Source: Aquabacter spiritensis (GTDB taxonomy: Bacteria; Pseudomonadota; Alphaproteobacteria; Rhizobiales; Xanthobacteraceae). Taken from it: DNA of 64,000 bases. Positions 56,587 to 64,000 of the stretch are shown here, piece after piece. The notes beneath the pieces were generated by a model. It saw only the letters and a program-made list of their open reading frames with translations, was not told the origin of the DNA and searched no databases. Numbering within the stretch: position 1 is the first letter of the stretch; every line of letters begins with the position of its first letter. Position numbers and translations under genes: made by a program. Location of the stretch: assembly GCF_004346185.1 (NCBI RefSeq), contig NZ_SMAI01000010.1, positions 62,001 through 126,000 of the forward strand, in the 5' to 3' direction.

Positions 56587-57417
56587 TTACCTGCACAGCC
56601 GGCGCATCTTTTCAACGTCGTCGGCGCCCGCCGGATTGTAGATCATCAGCTTGAGGTCCGGCCGGCCGTCGATCGCGAAGGATGAAAATTCGAAGGTGAT
56701 CTCTCCCACCGCCGCATGGCGGATGGTCTTTGCGCCTTCCCCGGTCGTCCGCACGTCGATCTCCGCCCACATGCGCGTGAAGGCCGCGCTTTGGCCGGCG
56801 AGTTCGGCGATCAGGCCGGCCGCCCGCGCGTTCTCGCCGATGCGCGCGGTCTCCGCGCGAAAGGTCGCGACCAGAAACCGCGCCACGGCCTCCCAATCGC
56901 TTTGGGCGGCGCGCGTCGCTGGATCGAGAAACATCCGCCGCAGGATGTTCCGCTCCTCCGGTGCCAGCGCTTCGTAATCCGTGAGGGCGAGCCGCGCGGC
57001 GCGGTTCCAGCCGACAATGTCCCAAGTCGCGGTGGCGATGGTCGCGGGGATTGTCGGCATGGCGTCGAGAAGGCGCTGCAACCGCCCCGAGATTCCCGCG
57101 CGCGGCGTGGTGCGCGCCTTCGGCGGATGGCCGAGGCCGACCAGGAACAGATGCTCCCGTTCAGCTTCCGTCATCATGAGCGCGTCGGCGAGGCTGTCGA
57201 GCACGCGCGGCGACGGCGCGCCCCCGCGTCCCTGTTCCAGCCACGTATACCATGTCGTGCTGATACCGGCCCGCTGGGCCACTTCCTCGCGCCGCAGGCC
57301 CGGCGTCCGGCGCCGTCCCGCGAAACCGAGCGCGGCGGCATCGAGCCGCTGCCGCCGGTCCTTCAGGAACGCTCCGAGGCGCTGGCCGTCGTCTCCCCCA
57401 TCCTGACTGTTGGTCAT
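56587..57417 (-). CDS. XRE-type helix-turn-helix regulator with MmyB-like ligand domain
   Basis: A 276-residue regulator. The N-terminal HTH has TPGLRREEVAQRAGISTTWY followed by TWLEQGR, the signature of the XRE subgroup with a C-terminal MmyB-like ligand-binding domain (PAS-like; WNRAARLALTDYEAL, RRMFLDPATRA, FVATFRAETARI-type). These regulators commonly sit divergent from a short-chain dehydrogenase or other oxidoreductase, as here. ATG 57417 is favoured; ATG 57438 is possible. A perfect ATACCGGTAT palindrome sits just upstream. Confidence 0.87.
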   Translation of the reverse strand: MTNSQDGGDDGQRLGAFLKDRRQRLDAAALGFAGRRRTPGLRREEVAQRAGISTTWYTWLEQGRGGAPSPRVLDSLADALMMTEAEREHLFLVGLGHPPKARTTPRAGISGRLQRLLDAMPTIPATIATATWDIVGWNRAARLALTDYEALAPEERNILRRMFLDPATRAAQSDWEAVARFLVATFRAETARIGENARAAGLIAELAGQSAAFTRMWAEIDVRTTGEGAKTIRHAAVGEITFEFSSFAIDGRPDLKLMIYNPAGADDVEKMRRLCR

Positions 57418-57418
57418 G

Positions 57419-57428
57419 ATACCGGTAT
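57419..57428. promoter_or_regulatory. ATACCGGTAT palindrome in XRE/SDR divergent region
   Basis: A perfect 10-bp dyad directly upstream of the regulator start codon and about 70 bases from the divergent oxidoreductase gene. Position and symmetry suit autoregulation by the XRE protein, but only a single copy was seen. Confidence 0.45.
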
Positions 57429-57495
57429 AACGTCTCATCTTTAATTAGATCGAAGGTGACCGATAGTCTCCGCATGGGCAAGACGGAGAACGGTC

Positions 57496-58416
57496 ATGAA
57501 AGTGTTTGTCACCGGCGCGACGGGATTTGTCGGAACGGCCGTGACCCGGGATCTTCTCGCCCATGGGCACCACGTCCTGGGACTGGCCCGATCGGAGCGC
57601 AGCGCGGATCACCTGGCAAGAATGGGCGCGCAGGCCCTTCGCGGCGATCTCGAGGCGCCGGAAACGCTGCGCCGGGGTGCGGAATTGTCCGATGCGATCG
57701 TGCATACCGGTTTCATCCACGACTTCTCCCGCTTCGCCGCAGCCTGTGCGGTCGACCGATGCGCCATCGAGGCCCTCGGCGCCGCGATCGAAGGCACGAA
57801 GAAGCCCCTCGTCGTCACGGCGGGCGTCGCGCATCTCGATGCGGCCGGACCCGTCGCCGTCGAGACGGATCCGGGCCTCCCGCCGTCGGACAGGTATCCC
57901 CGCGCATCCGAGGCGGCGGCGCGGGCGCTCCGGGACCGCGGAATCGCGGCGAGTCTTCTGCGCCTGCCGCCGTCCGTCCACGGCAGGGGGGATCACGGTT
58001 TCGTCCCGATGCTGATCGACATGGCCCGGCAAAAGGGTCGATCGGCCTATATCGGTGACGGCGGCAATGCCTGGCCGGCGGTGCACGTGAACGACGCCGC
58101 CCGCGCTTTCCGGCACGTTGTCGCGCGGGGTGCGGACGCCGGAACCTTCCACGCGGTGGCCGAACAGGGCGTACCCTTCCGCCGGATCGCGGAAGCCATT
58201 GCGCGTGGCCTCGATCTGCCTTGCGTGTCGCTGTCCGACACGGAGGCCCGCGATCATTTCGGCTGGTTCTTCGGCTTCGCGTCCCTCGATCAGCCGACCT
58301 CCAGCGCTCGGACCCGGGCCACGCTCGGCTGGGCGCCCAGCGGTCCGGATCTTCTGAGCGACATCCGGGAGGCCGGCTATTTTTCGCCGGAGCGGGCGGA
58401 TGCCGAAACACCGTAG
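57496..58416 (+). CDS. NAD(P)-dependent epimerase/dehydratase-type SDR (extended)
   Basis: A 306-residue Rossmann-fold oxidoreductase. KVFVTGATGFVGTAVTRDLL shows the extended-SDR glycine motif TGxxGxxG. The usual YxxxK is not obvious: RYPRASEAAARALRDRG occupies the place, with no Lys four residues after the Tyr. Relatives are often annotated as sugar-nucleotide epimerase-like or NAD-dependent epimerase. The N-terminal region binds NAD(P); a catalytic role is uncertain. Divergent from the XRE-type regulator, which probably controls it. Confidence 0.82.
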   Translation: MKVFVTGATGFVGTAVTRDLLAHGHHVLGLARSERSADHLARMGAQALRGDLEAPETLRRGAELSDAIVHTGFIHDFSRFAAACAVDRCAIEALGAAIEGTKKPLVVTAGVAHLDAAGPVAVETDPGLPPSDRYPRASEAAARALRDRGIAASLLRLPPSVHGRGDHGFVPMLIDMARQKGRSAYIGDGGNAWPAVHVNDAARAFRHVVARGADAGTFHAVAEQGVPFRRIAEAIARGLDLPCVSLSDTEARDHFGWFFGFASLDQPTSSARTRATLGWAPSGPDLLSDIREAGYFSPERADAETP

Positions 58417-58464
58417 TCGGACGTATGGCGTGCTAGGCAAGGCCCGGCGGCGAATTGAACGGGC

Positions 58465-58498
58465 GCGGGTCGCCACCGCGGGGGGATTGGCGACCCGC
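58465..58498. terminator. 11-bp hairpin between convergent SDR and MFS genes
   Basis: GCGGGTCGCCA and TGGCGACCCGC form a perfect 11-bp stem with a 12-base loop, in the gap between two convergent genes. It is followed by no U-tract, but position and strength suggest a bidirectional terminator. Confidence 0.6.
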
Positions 58499-58561
58499 CG
58501 GATCAGGGAACGGGGGCGGTGTTCCCTGGTCCGATCTCGACCGGCGCGCTTCGACGGGGTT

Positions 58562-59878
58562 TCAGCGACGTCGAAGCACGCCGGCAACCCGCCGATCGGC
58601 GACCAGCAAGGCGATGGCGCTCAGGATGCTGGCGACGGGCACGATCAGCAGACCGAGCGCAAGGCCGCCGGGAATCTGCGCCGCGCGCGCCGCGTCGCTG
58701 ATCATGCCGACGATCAAAGGTCCGAAGGCCGGGCCGAGGAGGCCGGAACCGATCATGACGAGGCTCGACGCCATCGCTTCCTTGCCGGTGCCGGCCACCA
58801 GATGCGCGGTGCCGAAGCCCCAGGGCAGCAAGAAGGCGAAGGACAGCATGCTTGGCACGAGCAGCATCACCGTCAACCATCCCATCGGGGCGAACAGAGC
58901 GCCGGTCGTCGTCACGCTGGCGACCAGGAAGACGAGGCCGGGCGGTCCGAGCAGGCGGCCGGTCCCGGATTGAACGGCGCGATCGAACATGCGCCCGCCG
59001 AGCAGCGTCCCGACGATGCCCATCAGGCCCTGCAGGAGGCCGAATGCCAATCCCGCTTCACCGGCGCTGAACCCATGGGTGCGAATGAGAAACGGCACCG
59101 CGAAGGCGTAGAATGGCGCTGCGGCGAAGCTGCTGGCGACCGCGCCGATGAACAGCCAGCGGAACGCCGGGGTGGCCAGAAGCTCCGCGCTCGACCGCAG
59201 AAACGAGTCGCTGCCGGCCGTGGGCCGTTTCAGCGGCGCGGTCGGTCCGATGACGAATATCGCCAACAGGCCGAGCACACCCCCGATGAGTCCCGCACCG
59301 ATCAGCGCCGTGCGCCAGCCCAGTGCGTCGCTGATCGCGCCGCCGGCGGCAAATCCCGTCATGGTGCCGAGCGGGATGCCCATGGCAAAAAGTCCGATGG
59401 CGAGGCCGCGGCGCTCGGGTCTGATCTTTCGCGCGATAATGGCATGGGCCGAGGGGAGTCCGCCCGCCTCGCCGAACGCGACGCCGAACCGCGTGAAGGC
59501 CAGAACCAGGAAACTCGCGGCGAGGCCGCCTAGCGCCGTCATCGCGCTCCAGCCGAGAATGCACGCCGCAAGGACCAGCCGGGGCGAGCCGCGATCGGCG
59601 GCGCGGGCGAGCGGCAGGGACAGCAGCGTGTAGCAGACGGCGAACGCGACCCCCGTGAGCAGACCGATCTGCGTGTCGCTGAGTGAAAGCTCTGACTTTA
59701 TCGCTTCGGCCATCACGAATGGCAATATTCGATCGACCTGCGAGATCGCACTCACCAAGAAAAGGACGAACAGGATGGCGAAAACATGCCATCCCTCCGC
59801 ATATTCATTTTTTGATGTTGGGGTCGCATAAGGTTTCGCGATGGGAGCGTCTCTTGATTCAGCGGAAATATCTGCCAT
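58562..59878 (-). CDS. Spinster-like MFS transporter
   Basis: A 438-residue major facilitator protein with 12 helices. QVDRILPFVMAEAIKSELSL and SDTQIGLLTGVAFAVCYTLL are typical of the Spinster-like (Spns) group; RFGVAFGEAGGLPSAHAIIA and RGLAIGLFAMGIPLGTMTGF are helix 4-5 signatures. The substrate is unknown. ATG 59878 is preferred; the frame extends to 59956. It is divergent from an AraC-type gene 53 bases away, its likely regulator. Confidence 0.86.
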   Translation of the reverse strand: MADISAESRDAPIAKPYATPTSKNEYAEGWHVFAILFVLFLVSAISQVDRILPFVMAEAIKSELSLSDTQIGLLTGVAFAVCYTLLSLPLARAADRGSPRLVLAACILGWSAMTALGGLAASFLVLAFTRFGVAFGEAGGLPSAHAIIARKIRPERRGLAIGLFAMGIPLGTMTGFAAGGAISDALGWRTALIGAGLIGGVLGLLAIFVIGPTAPLKRPTAGSDSFLRSSAELLATPAFRWLFIGAVASSFAAAPFYAFAVPFLIRTHGFSAGEAGLAFGLLQGLMGIVGTLLGGRMFDRAVQSGTGRLLGPPGLVFLVASVTTTGALFAPMGWLTVMLLVPSMLSFAFLLPWGFGTAHLVAGTGKEAMASSLVMIGSGLLGPAFGPLIVGMISDAARAAQIPGGLALGLLIVPVASILSAIALLVADRRVAGVLRRR

Positions 59879-59931
59879 TCTATGCTGGCTCCTCACCGTG
59901 GTTGGCGCCATCAAGGTAGAAGGAGAGCCCC

Positions 59932-60966
59932 ATGATCCGAATGCCCGATACCCCAATAAATTTGCCTAATTCTACAAATGACGCTAGGTCATCGGCCGAA
60001 GGCTGCCCGGTGCGTCGGCCTGGGCATCAGGCGGAGGGTCGCGTGTCGTCGGCGCTACTTGCAGCGGTCACCGATCACATCGAGGGACAGGGTGGCGGCC
60101 AGGGCCTGTTTCCGACACGGATCGACGCCGTTCACATCCTCCGCTCCTTCCAGGCCCGGTTGCCGATGCGCCAGATCTACCGGCCGTCGCTCTGCGTCGT
60201 GCTTCAGGGGGCGAAGGAAATCCTGTTCGGGGAGTCCACGCTTCGCTACGGCACGATGGAGTGTTTGGCCGTCGGCATGGCGCTGCCGGCGACCGGGCGG
60301 ATCGTCGAGGCAAGCCCGGAGGCGCCCTATATCGGCGTCACCATCGAACTCGATGTGGCGATGCTGCGCGACGTGCTGCAACAGCTCGATACGCCGCCGA
60401 ACCCGCCCGTCAGCCCGGGTCCCTGCCTGTTCGTGAGCCGGGTCGACGACCCCTTGGCCGATTGCGTCCTGCGCCTGCTCCGGATGTCCCAGACGCCGAA
60501 CGCGATAGCGATCCTCTCTCCGTCGGTTATGCGCGAGATCTGCTACTGGCTGCTGACCAGCCCCGGTGGCGGCGAGCTCTGCAAGCTGGCTTTGCCGGAC
60601 TCGAATGTCGAGCGGGTCGCCAAAGCCATCACTCTGCTGCACGCCAACTTCGCCCAGACACTGCGCGTGGAGCAAATGGCCGAGGCGGCGCGCATGAGCC
60701 CCTCTTCGTTCCATCAGCACTTCAAGGCGCTGACCTCGATGACGCCGCTTCAGTTTCAAAAACAGCTGCGTCTTCTCGAGGCGCGGCGCTTGATGCTGGC
60801 GGCCGCCGCCAGCGTGGCGGAGGCGGCCTATCAGGTCGGCTATGAGAGCGCCTCGCAATTCAGCCGGGAATATTCACGCATGTTCGGCGCCGCCCCGAAG
60901 CGCGACGTGATGAACCTGCATCGCCAGTACAGCGAATATATGAGCCGGAAGGTTCTGAGCGCTTAG
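59932..60966 (+). CDS. AraC-family transcriptional regulator
   Basis: A 344-residue activator. The N-terminal AraC_N domain (PF06719 type; YRPSLCVVLQGAKEILFGES) is followed at residues ~235-340 by the two HTH motifs (TLRVEQMAEAARMSPSSFHQ; VAEAAYQVGYESASQFSREY). AAGGAGAGCCCC precedes ATG 59932. It is divergent from the MFS transporter, and SDR genes follow on the same strand. Confidence 0.9.
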   Translation: MIRMPDTPINLPNSTNDARSSAEGCPVRRPGHQAEGRVSSALLAAVTDHIEGQGGGQGLFPTRIDAVHILRSFQARLPMRQIYRPSLCVVLQGAKEILFGESTLRYGTMECLAVGMALPATGRIVEASPEAPYIGVTIELDVAMLRDVLQQLDTPPNPPVSPGPCLFVSRVDDPLADCVLRLLRMSQTPNAIAILSPSVMREICYWLLTSPGGGELCKLALPDSNVERVAKAITLLHANFAQTLRVEQMAEAARMSPSSFHQHFKALTSMTPLQFQKQLRLLEARRLMLAAAASVAEAAYQVGYESASQFSREYSRMFGAAPKRDVMNLHRQYSEYMSRKVLSA

Positions 60967-61155
60967 AATCCGGCCCTGAGGAACCGACATGATCGCTCGA
61001 TCCGTCGCGCGCGCATCCTGCGGTGGGCGCGCCGTCGGGAAGGTCCGGATCACGCGGATGCGCCTTGGAGGAACAGGCAAGTTTTATCCGGAAATCGGCA
61101 TCGCCGTCAGCGCCCGACGCTCTAGCTTGAATGTCGCAAGCGAGGGAGACACGGC

Positions 61156-62241
61156 GTGGCACCGGCACCGGACACTGGAGATCAACGACCTCGCGGGAGC
61201 GCGGCGGTTTCACGGCGCACGGTCCTTCAGGCGTCCGCCCTCGGCATCTCGGCCGGACTGTTTGCGGGGGTCTGTGCGGCGCCGGCGCACGCGGCCGCTG
61301 CGGACGTACCCGAACGGACCGCGTCCACCATCCCGCCCCAGGCCGGCCGCCGGGTGCTCGTGACGGGCGGCAATGGCCACCCTCAGGATGACCGCAGCGG
61401 CTTGGGCTATCAGGATGCCCTGGCTCTGGCCCGCGCGGGCGCAGATGTGACCATCGCGTCGCGCAATGCGGCGCGGGGGCAGGAGGCCGTGCGGGCCATC
61501 CGCGCGGAAGTTCCCGGCGCCGCCGTGCGGTTCGAGACCTTGGATCTTGCGGATCAGACTTCGGTCCGCGCGTTCGCCGCCCGCATGCGCGCGTCCGGCC
61601 AAGGTTTGGACGTCCTGATCAACAATGCCGGCGTGATGGGCCGCGCCCGTCGCGAAGTGAGCGTCGACGGCTTCGAGCGGGTGCTCGCGACGAACACGCT
61701 CGGTCATTTTACGCTGACCGCTCTTCTGCTGCCGCTGTTGAAGAAGGCGCGCGACCCCCGGATCGTCTGGGTGGGAAGCCTGCGGACGTCCGACGCCCTT
61801 CCGTTCGACGATCTCCAGCTGGCGCGGAGCTACGCCTATACGGCCGCCTACGACAACAGCAAGCTCGCCAATCTCATGCTGGCCATCGAACTCGATCGAC
61901 GAAGCACGGCCCGCGGCTGGGGCGTGTCCAGCCTCGCCGCGCATCCCGGCGTCGCGCGAACCAATCTCATCCCGGACGGTCCCGGCCTCGACAGTGCCGA
62001 AGGCTGGCGGTTCAGGTTCCTCCCCTTCTTCTTCCAGCCTGCGGCGCAGGGCGCCCTCCCGACGCTTTATGCGGCGACGGATCCGAAAGCCGTCTCCGGC
62101 GGGTATTACGGCCCGACCGGGTTGCTCGGATTGCGCGGTCCGCCGGGCGTGGCGATTCCCCCCGCCGCCGCTCGCGATCCGCGCGCGGCCGAGAGATTGT
62201 GGGCCGCCCTGGAGCGCCTGACCCAGGTGACGTTCGAATAG
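61156..62241 (+). CDS. Short-chain dehydrogenase with Tat-type signal and expanded glycine loop
   Basis: A 361-residue SDR. The N-terminus carries SRRTVLQASALG, a twin-arginine-like motif before a hydrophobic stretch (GISAGLFAGVCAAPAHA), so export of the folded protein is likely. The cofactor motif is VTGGNGHPQDDRSGLGYQDA: compared with the normal TGGNSGLGY pattern, seven extra residues (GHPQDDR) interrupt the glycine loop. Later motifs are intact: INNAGVMGRA, WVGSLRTS and YDNSKLANLM with the catalytic Tyr-x3-Lys. GTG 61156 follows GAGGGAGAC. The gene at 62370 encodes a paralogue without signal peptide. Confidence 0.82.
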   Translation: MAPAPDTGDQRPRGSAAVSRRTVLQASALGISAGLFAGVCAAPAHAAAADVPERTASTIPPQAGRRVLVTGGNGHPQDDRSGLGYQDALALARAGADVTIASRNAARGQEAVRAIRAEVPGAAVRFETLDLADQTSVRAFAARMRASGQGLDVLINNAGVMGRARREVSVDGFERVLATNTLGHFTLTALLLPLLKKARDPRIVWVGSLRTSDALPFDDLQLARSYAYTAAYDNSKLANLMLAIELDRRSTARGWGVSSLAAHPGVARTNLIPDGPGLDSAEGWRFRFLPFFFQPAAQGALPTLYAATDPKAVSGGYYGPTGLLGLRGPPGVAIPPAAARDPRAAERLWAALERLTQVTFE

Positions 62242-62319
62242 GGCAGTCCGCTCGAACGGCATCGCCGTCTGATTTTTAATATAATATAATCAATGACTTA
62301 TAGGATTTTTACCGATCGT

Positions 62320-62334
62320 GTCATGCGACATGAC
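62320..62334. promoter_or_regulatory. GTCATG-N3-CATGAC palindrome before second SDR
   Basis: A perfect 6-3-6 dyad (spacer CGA) between an AT-rich stretch containing ATATAATATAATC (62278-62291, -10-like) and the SDR start. It could be an operator; the LysR- and AraC-type proteins encoded nearby are candidate binders. Confidence 0.5.
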
Positions 62335-62369
62335 CGGGTCAGGCTCTCGCCGCCCAACTGGAGACGATC

Positions 62370-63284
62370 ATGACGCAGTGGACAGCCGACCTTATCCCCT
62401 CGCAGCGCGGCCGCTCGGCCGTCGTCACCGGGACCGGGGGGCTCGGATATGAGGATACGCTGGCCCTGGCGCGCGCCGGCGCAAACGTGGTGATTGCGGG
62501 GCGCAATCCCCGGAAGGGAGCCGAAGCGGTGGCCGCGATCGCGCAAGCCGTCCCCGGCGCGCAGGTCCGGTTCGGCGCGGTGGACCTCGCCGACCTCGCC
62601 TCCATCGCCGCCTTCGCCGAGCGTCTCGCGCAAGAGCAGGATCGCCTCGACATTCTGATCAACAATGCCGGCGTCATGACGCCGCCGAAGCGCCAGGAAA
62701 CCCGCGACGGTTTCGAGCTGCAGTTCGGCACAAATTATCTCGGCCATTTCGCGCTCACCGCGCATCTGCTGCCGCTGCTGAAGAAGGGGCGCGATCCGCG
62801 TGTCGTGAATGTGGGGAGCGTGGCCGCGCGCGGCGGTGCCATCCATTTCGACGACCTTCAGGCCGAGCGGAGCTACAAGCCGTTCCCGGTCTATTGCCAG
62901 TCGAAACTGGCTTGCATCATGTTCGCCTTCGAGTTCAGCCGCCGCAGCAAGGCGGCGGGCTGGGGGGTCGCCGGCATCGCGGCGCATCCCGGCGTTACGC
63001 GCACCGATCTCATCGCAAACGGAGCGGGATGGTCGAGCTGGCCCGGGCGGGCGCGACGCTATTTGCCGTTCCTTTACCAGCCGGTATGGCAAGGCGCCTT
63101 GCCGACGCTGTTCGCCGCGACCGATCCGGCTGCGCGGGACGGTGCCCATTACGGACCCGACCGGCTCTGGGGAACGCGCGGCTACCCGACCGAGGAAGCG
63201 CCGCCCCCGCAGGCGCTGGACACCGCGGTGGCGATCCGCCTCTGGGAGACGTCCGAACACCTGGCCCATGTGCGGTTCGGGTAG
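62370..63284 (+). CDS. Short-chain dehydrogenase/reductase
   Basis: A 304-residue cytoplasmic SDR. Glycine motif VTGTGGLGYEDTLALARAG, then LADLASIAAFAERL, NNAGVMTPPK, VNVGSVAARGG and YCQSKLACIMF with the catalytic Tyr and Lys. The C-terminus PALDT...IRLWETSEHLAHVRFG parallels the upstream SDR's RLWAALERLTQVTFE, so the two are paralogues. Followed by a convergent LysR-type gene. Confidence 0.88.
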   Translation: MTQWTADLIPSQRGRSAVVTGTGGLGYEDTLALARAGANVVIAGRNPRKGAEAVAAIAQAVPGAQVRFGAVDLADLASIAAFAERLAQEQDRLDILINNAGVMTPPKRQETRDGFELQFGTNYLGHFALTAHLLPLLKKGRDPRVVNVGSVAARGGAIHFDDLQAERSYKPFPVYCQSKLACIMFAFEFSRRSKAAGWGVAGIAAHPGVTRTDLIANGAGWSSWPGRARRYLPFLYQPVWQGALPTLFAATDPAARDGAHYGPDRLWGTRGYPTEEAPPPQALDTAVAIRLWETSEHLAHVRFG

Positions 63285-63306
63285 GGCTGCGAGGTCCCGA
63301 CCGCTC

Positions 63307-64000
63307 TCAGGCGCTGGTCGTGCCGCCGCCGGCCCGCTCGGGCCGATACCGCACGTGGTCGATGAGGGCGCGCAGCTTGGGGGCCAGATTCCGGCGGTTT
63401 GCGAAATACAGGAAAAATCCCTGGAATGGCGGCAGATAGTCCTCCATCAGCGGCACCAGCTCTCCCCGTGCGATAAAGGGCCTGAAGGTCTCCTCCATGC
63501 CGAAGGTGAGGCCACCCCCGGCACAGGCGGTCCGGACCATGATCCACATGTCGTTTGTCGTGATCCTGGGGTCGACCGCCACGTCGAAGGCGCGCCCGTC
63601 CGCCTCGAATTCCCAACGATAGGGCGCAACGTCCGGGGCGGGACGCCAGCCGATGCAGCAATGCCGCGACAGCTCCGAAGGGTGCGACGGCGTTCCGAAG
63701 CGCGCGAGGTAAGACGGCGCGGCGACGACGAGTTGACGCTGGTCGCCGGAGACCGGCACCGAGATCATGTCCTGCGCGATCACTTCGCCCAGCCGAACGC
63801 CCGCATCGAAGCCGCCCGCGACGATGTCGAATTCTTCATCCGTCACGGTGACGTCGACCTGCACGCCGGGATAAGCGTGCGCGAAGCTCGCCAGAAGCGG
63901 CCCCGAGATGAAGCGCTCGGCGATCGAGGACACGGCGAGGCGCAGCAGCCCCGTCGGCTGCCCGTCCCGATCCTGCGCGCTGCCCAAGGCCAGTTCGACT
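63307..64000 (-). CDS. LysR-family regulator, N-terminus outside window
   Basis: The LysR substrate-binding domain: TGLLRLAVSSIAERFISGPL, DVTVTDEEFDIVAGGFDAGV, VRLGEVIAQDMISVPV, LVVAAPSYLARFGTPSHPSE, LSRHCCIGWRP and FGMEETFRPFIARGELVPLM. The reading frame continues to the window edge (VELALGSAQDRD), where the HTH domain would be. It probably regulates the neighbouring SDR genes or a gene beyond the edge. Confidence 0.88.
   Translation of the reverse strand, partial: VELALGSAQDRDGQPTGLLRLAVSSIAERFISGPLLASFAHAYPGVQVDVTVTDEEFDIVAGGFDAGVRLGEVIAQDMISVPVSGDQRQLVVAAPSYLARFGTPSHPSELSRHCCIGWRPAPDVAPYRWEFEADGRAFDVAVDPRITTNDMWIMVRTACAGGGLTFGMEETFRPFIARGELVPLMEDYLPPFQGFFLYFANRRNLAPKLRALIDHVRYRPERAGGGTTSA

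Overview
This is a GC-rich, gene-dense stretch of an alphaproteobacterial chromosome, most probably of the order Hyphomicrobiales (Rhizobiales). The assignment rests on gene content: a two-desulfurase suf operon behind an Irr-type box (TTAGAA-N3-TTCTAA), tyrS next to anmK, a PetP/PetR-like regulator pair with an EnvZ-like kinase, and a TPP-riboswitch thiOSG operon. It is inferred from families I recognise; no database search was run.

Layout. 1-2340: end of cysS, a GNAT acetyltransferase and citramalate synthase, chained by start/stop overlaps. 2350-5441: a LOG-family hydrolase diverging from an ArsR-type metal sensor plus ATM1-type ABC exporter, with a perfect 23-bp palindrome over the arsR start. 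5484-7226: an unusual formyltransferase-fold plus GINT1-like fusion. 7348-12384: membrane-lipid cluster (psd, pssA, a YbhP-like phosphoesterase, a YbhN-like membrane protein, a phospholipase D/cardiolipin synthase-like enzyme). 12561-14563: topoisomerase IB and a double VOC protein. 14600-18168: a two-gene molybdenum hydroxylase (fused FeS-Moco chain plus FAD subunit). 18259-24056: tyrS, a glycosyltransferase, anmK, an APC permease, a small alpha/beta hydrolase. 24159-30995: suf operon (sufS2-B-C-D-S1-T). 31008-35262: thiamine genes thiE, thiG, thiS, thiO with a TPP riboswitch, interrupted by an oppositely oriented TDT transporter. 35376-40898: GST, Nudix, glutaryl-CoA dehydrogenase, a CoA-transferase and a ThDP enzyme. 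40975-43133: eutBC without microcompartment genes.

43134-52014 holds less familiar material: two small uncharacterised proteins, an EamA exporter, a 1128-residue autotransporter whose passenger carries the hallmarks of a pepsin-like aspartic protease, a DUF305 protein, tRNA-Leu(UAA), a DoxX protein and a serralysin-like RTX metalloprotease. 52315-56071: two-component system with MarR regulator, diverging from ilvE. From 56165 to the end the content looks accessory: an amidase remnant, then XRE, AraC and LysR regulators each beside short-chain dehydrogenases or an MFS transporter.

The most notable item is the autotransporter at 45341-48727, which combines two DTG(S/T) active-site motifs, a YGDG flap motif and a pepsin-style ILG...FD..N..IGY tail with a C-terminal beta-barrel. 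A surface-displayed pepsin-type protease would be unusual for a bacterium. No CRISPR array, prophage, transposase or rRNA was seen.
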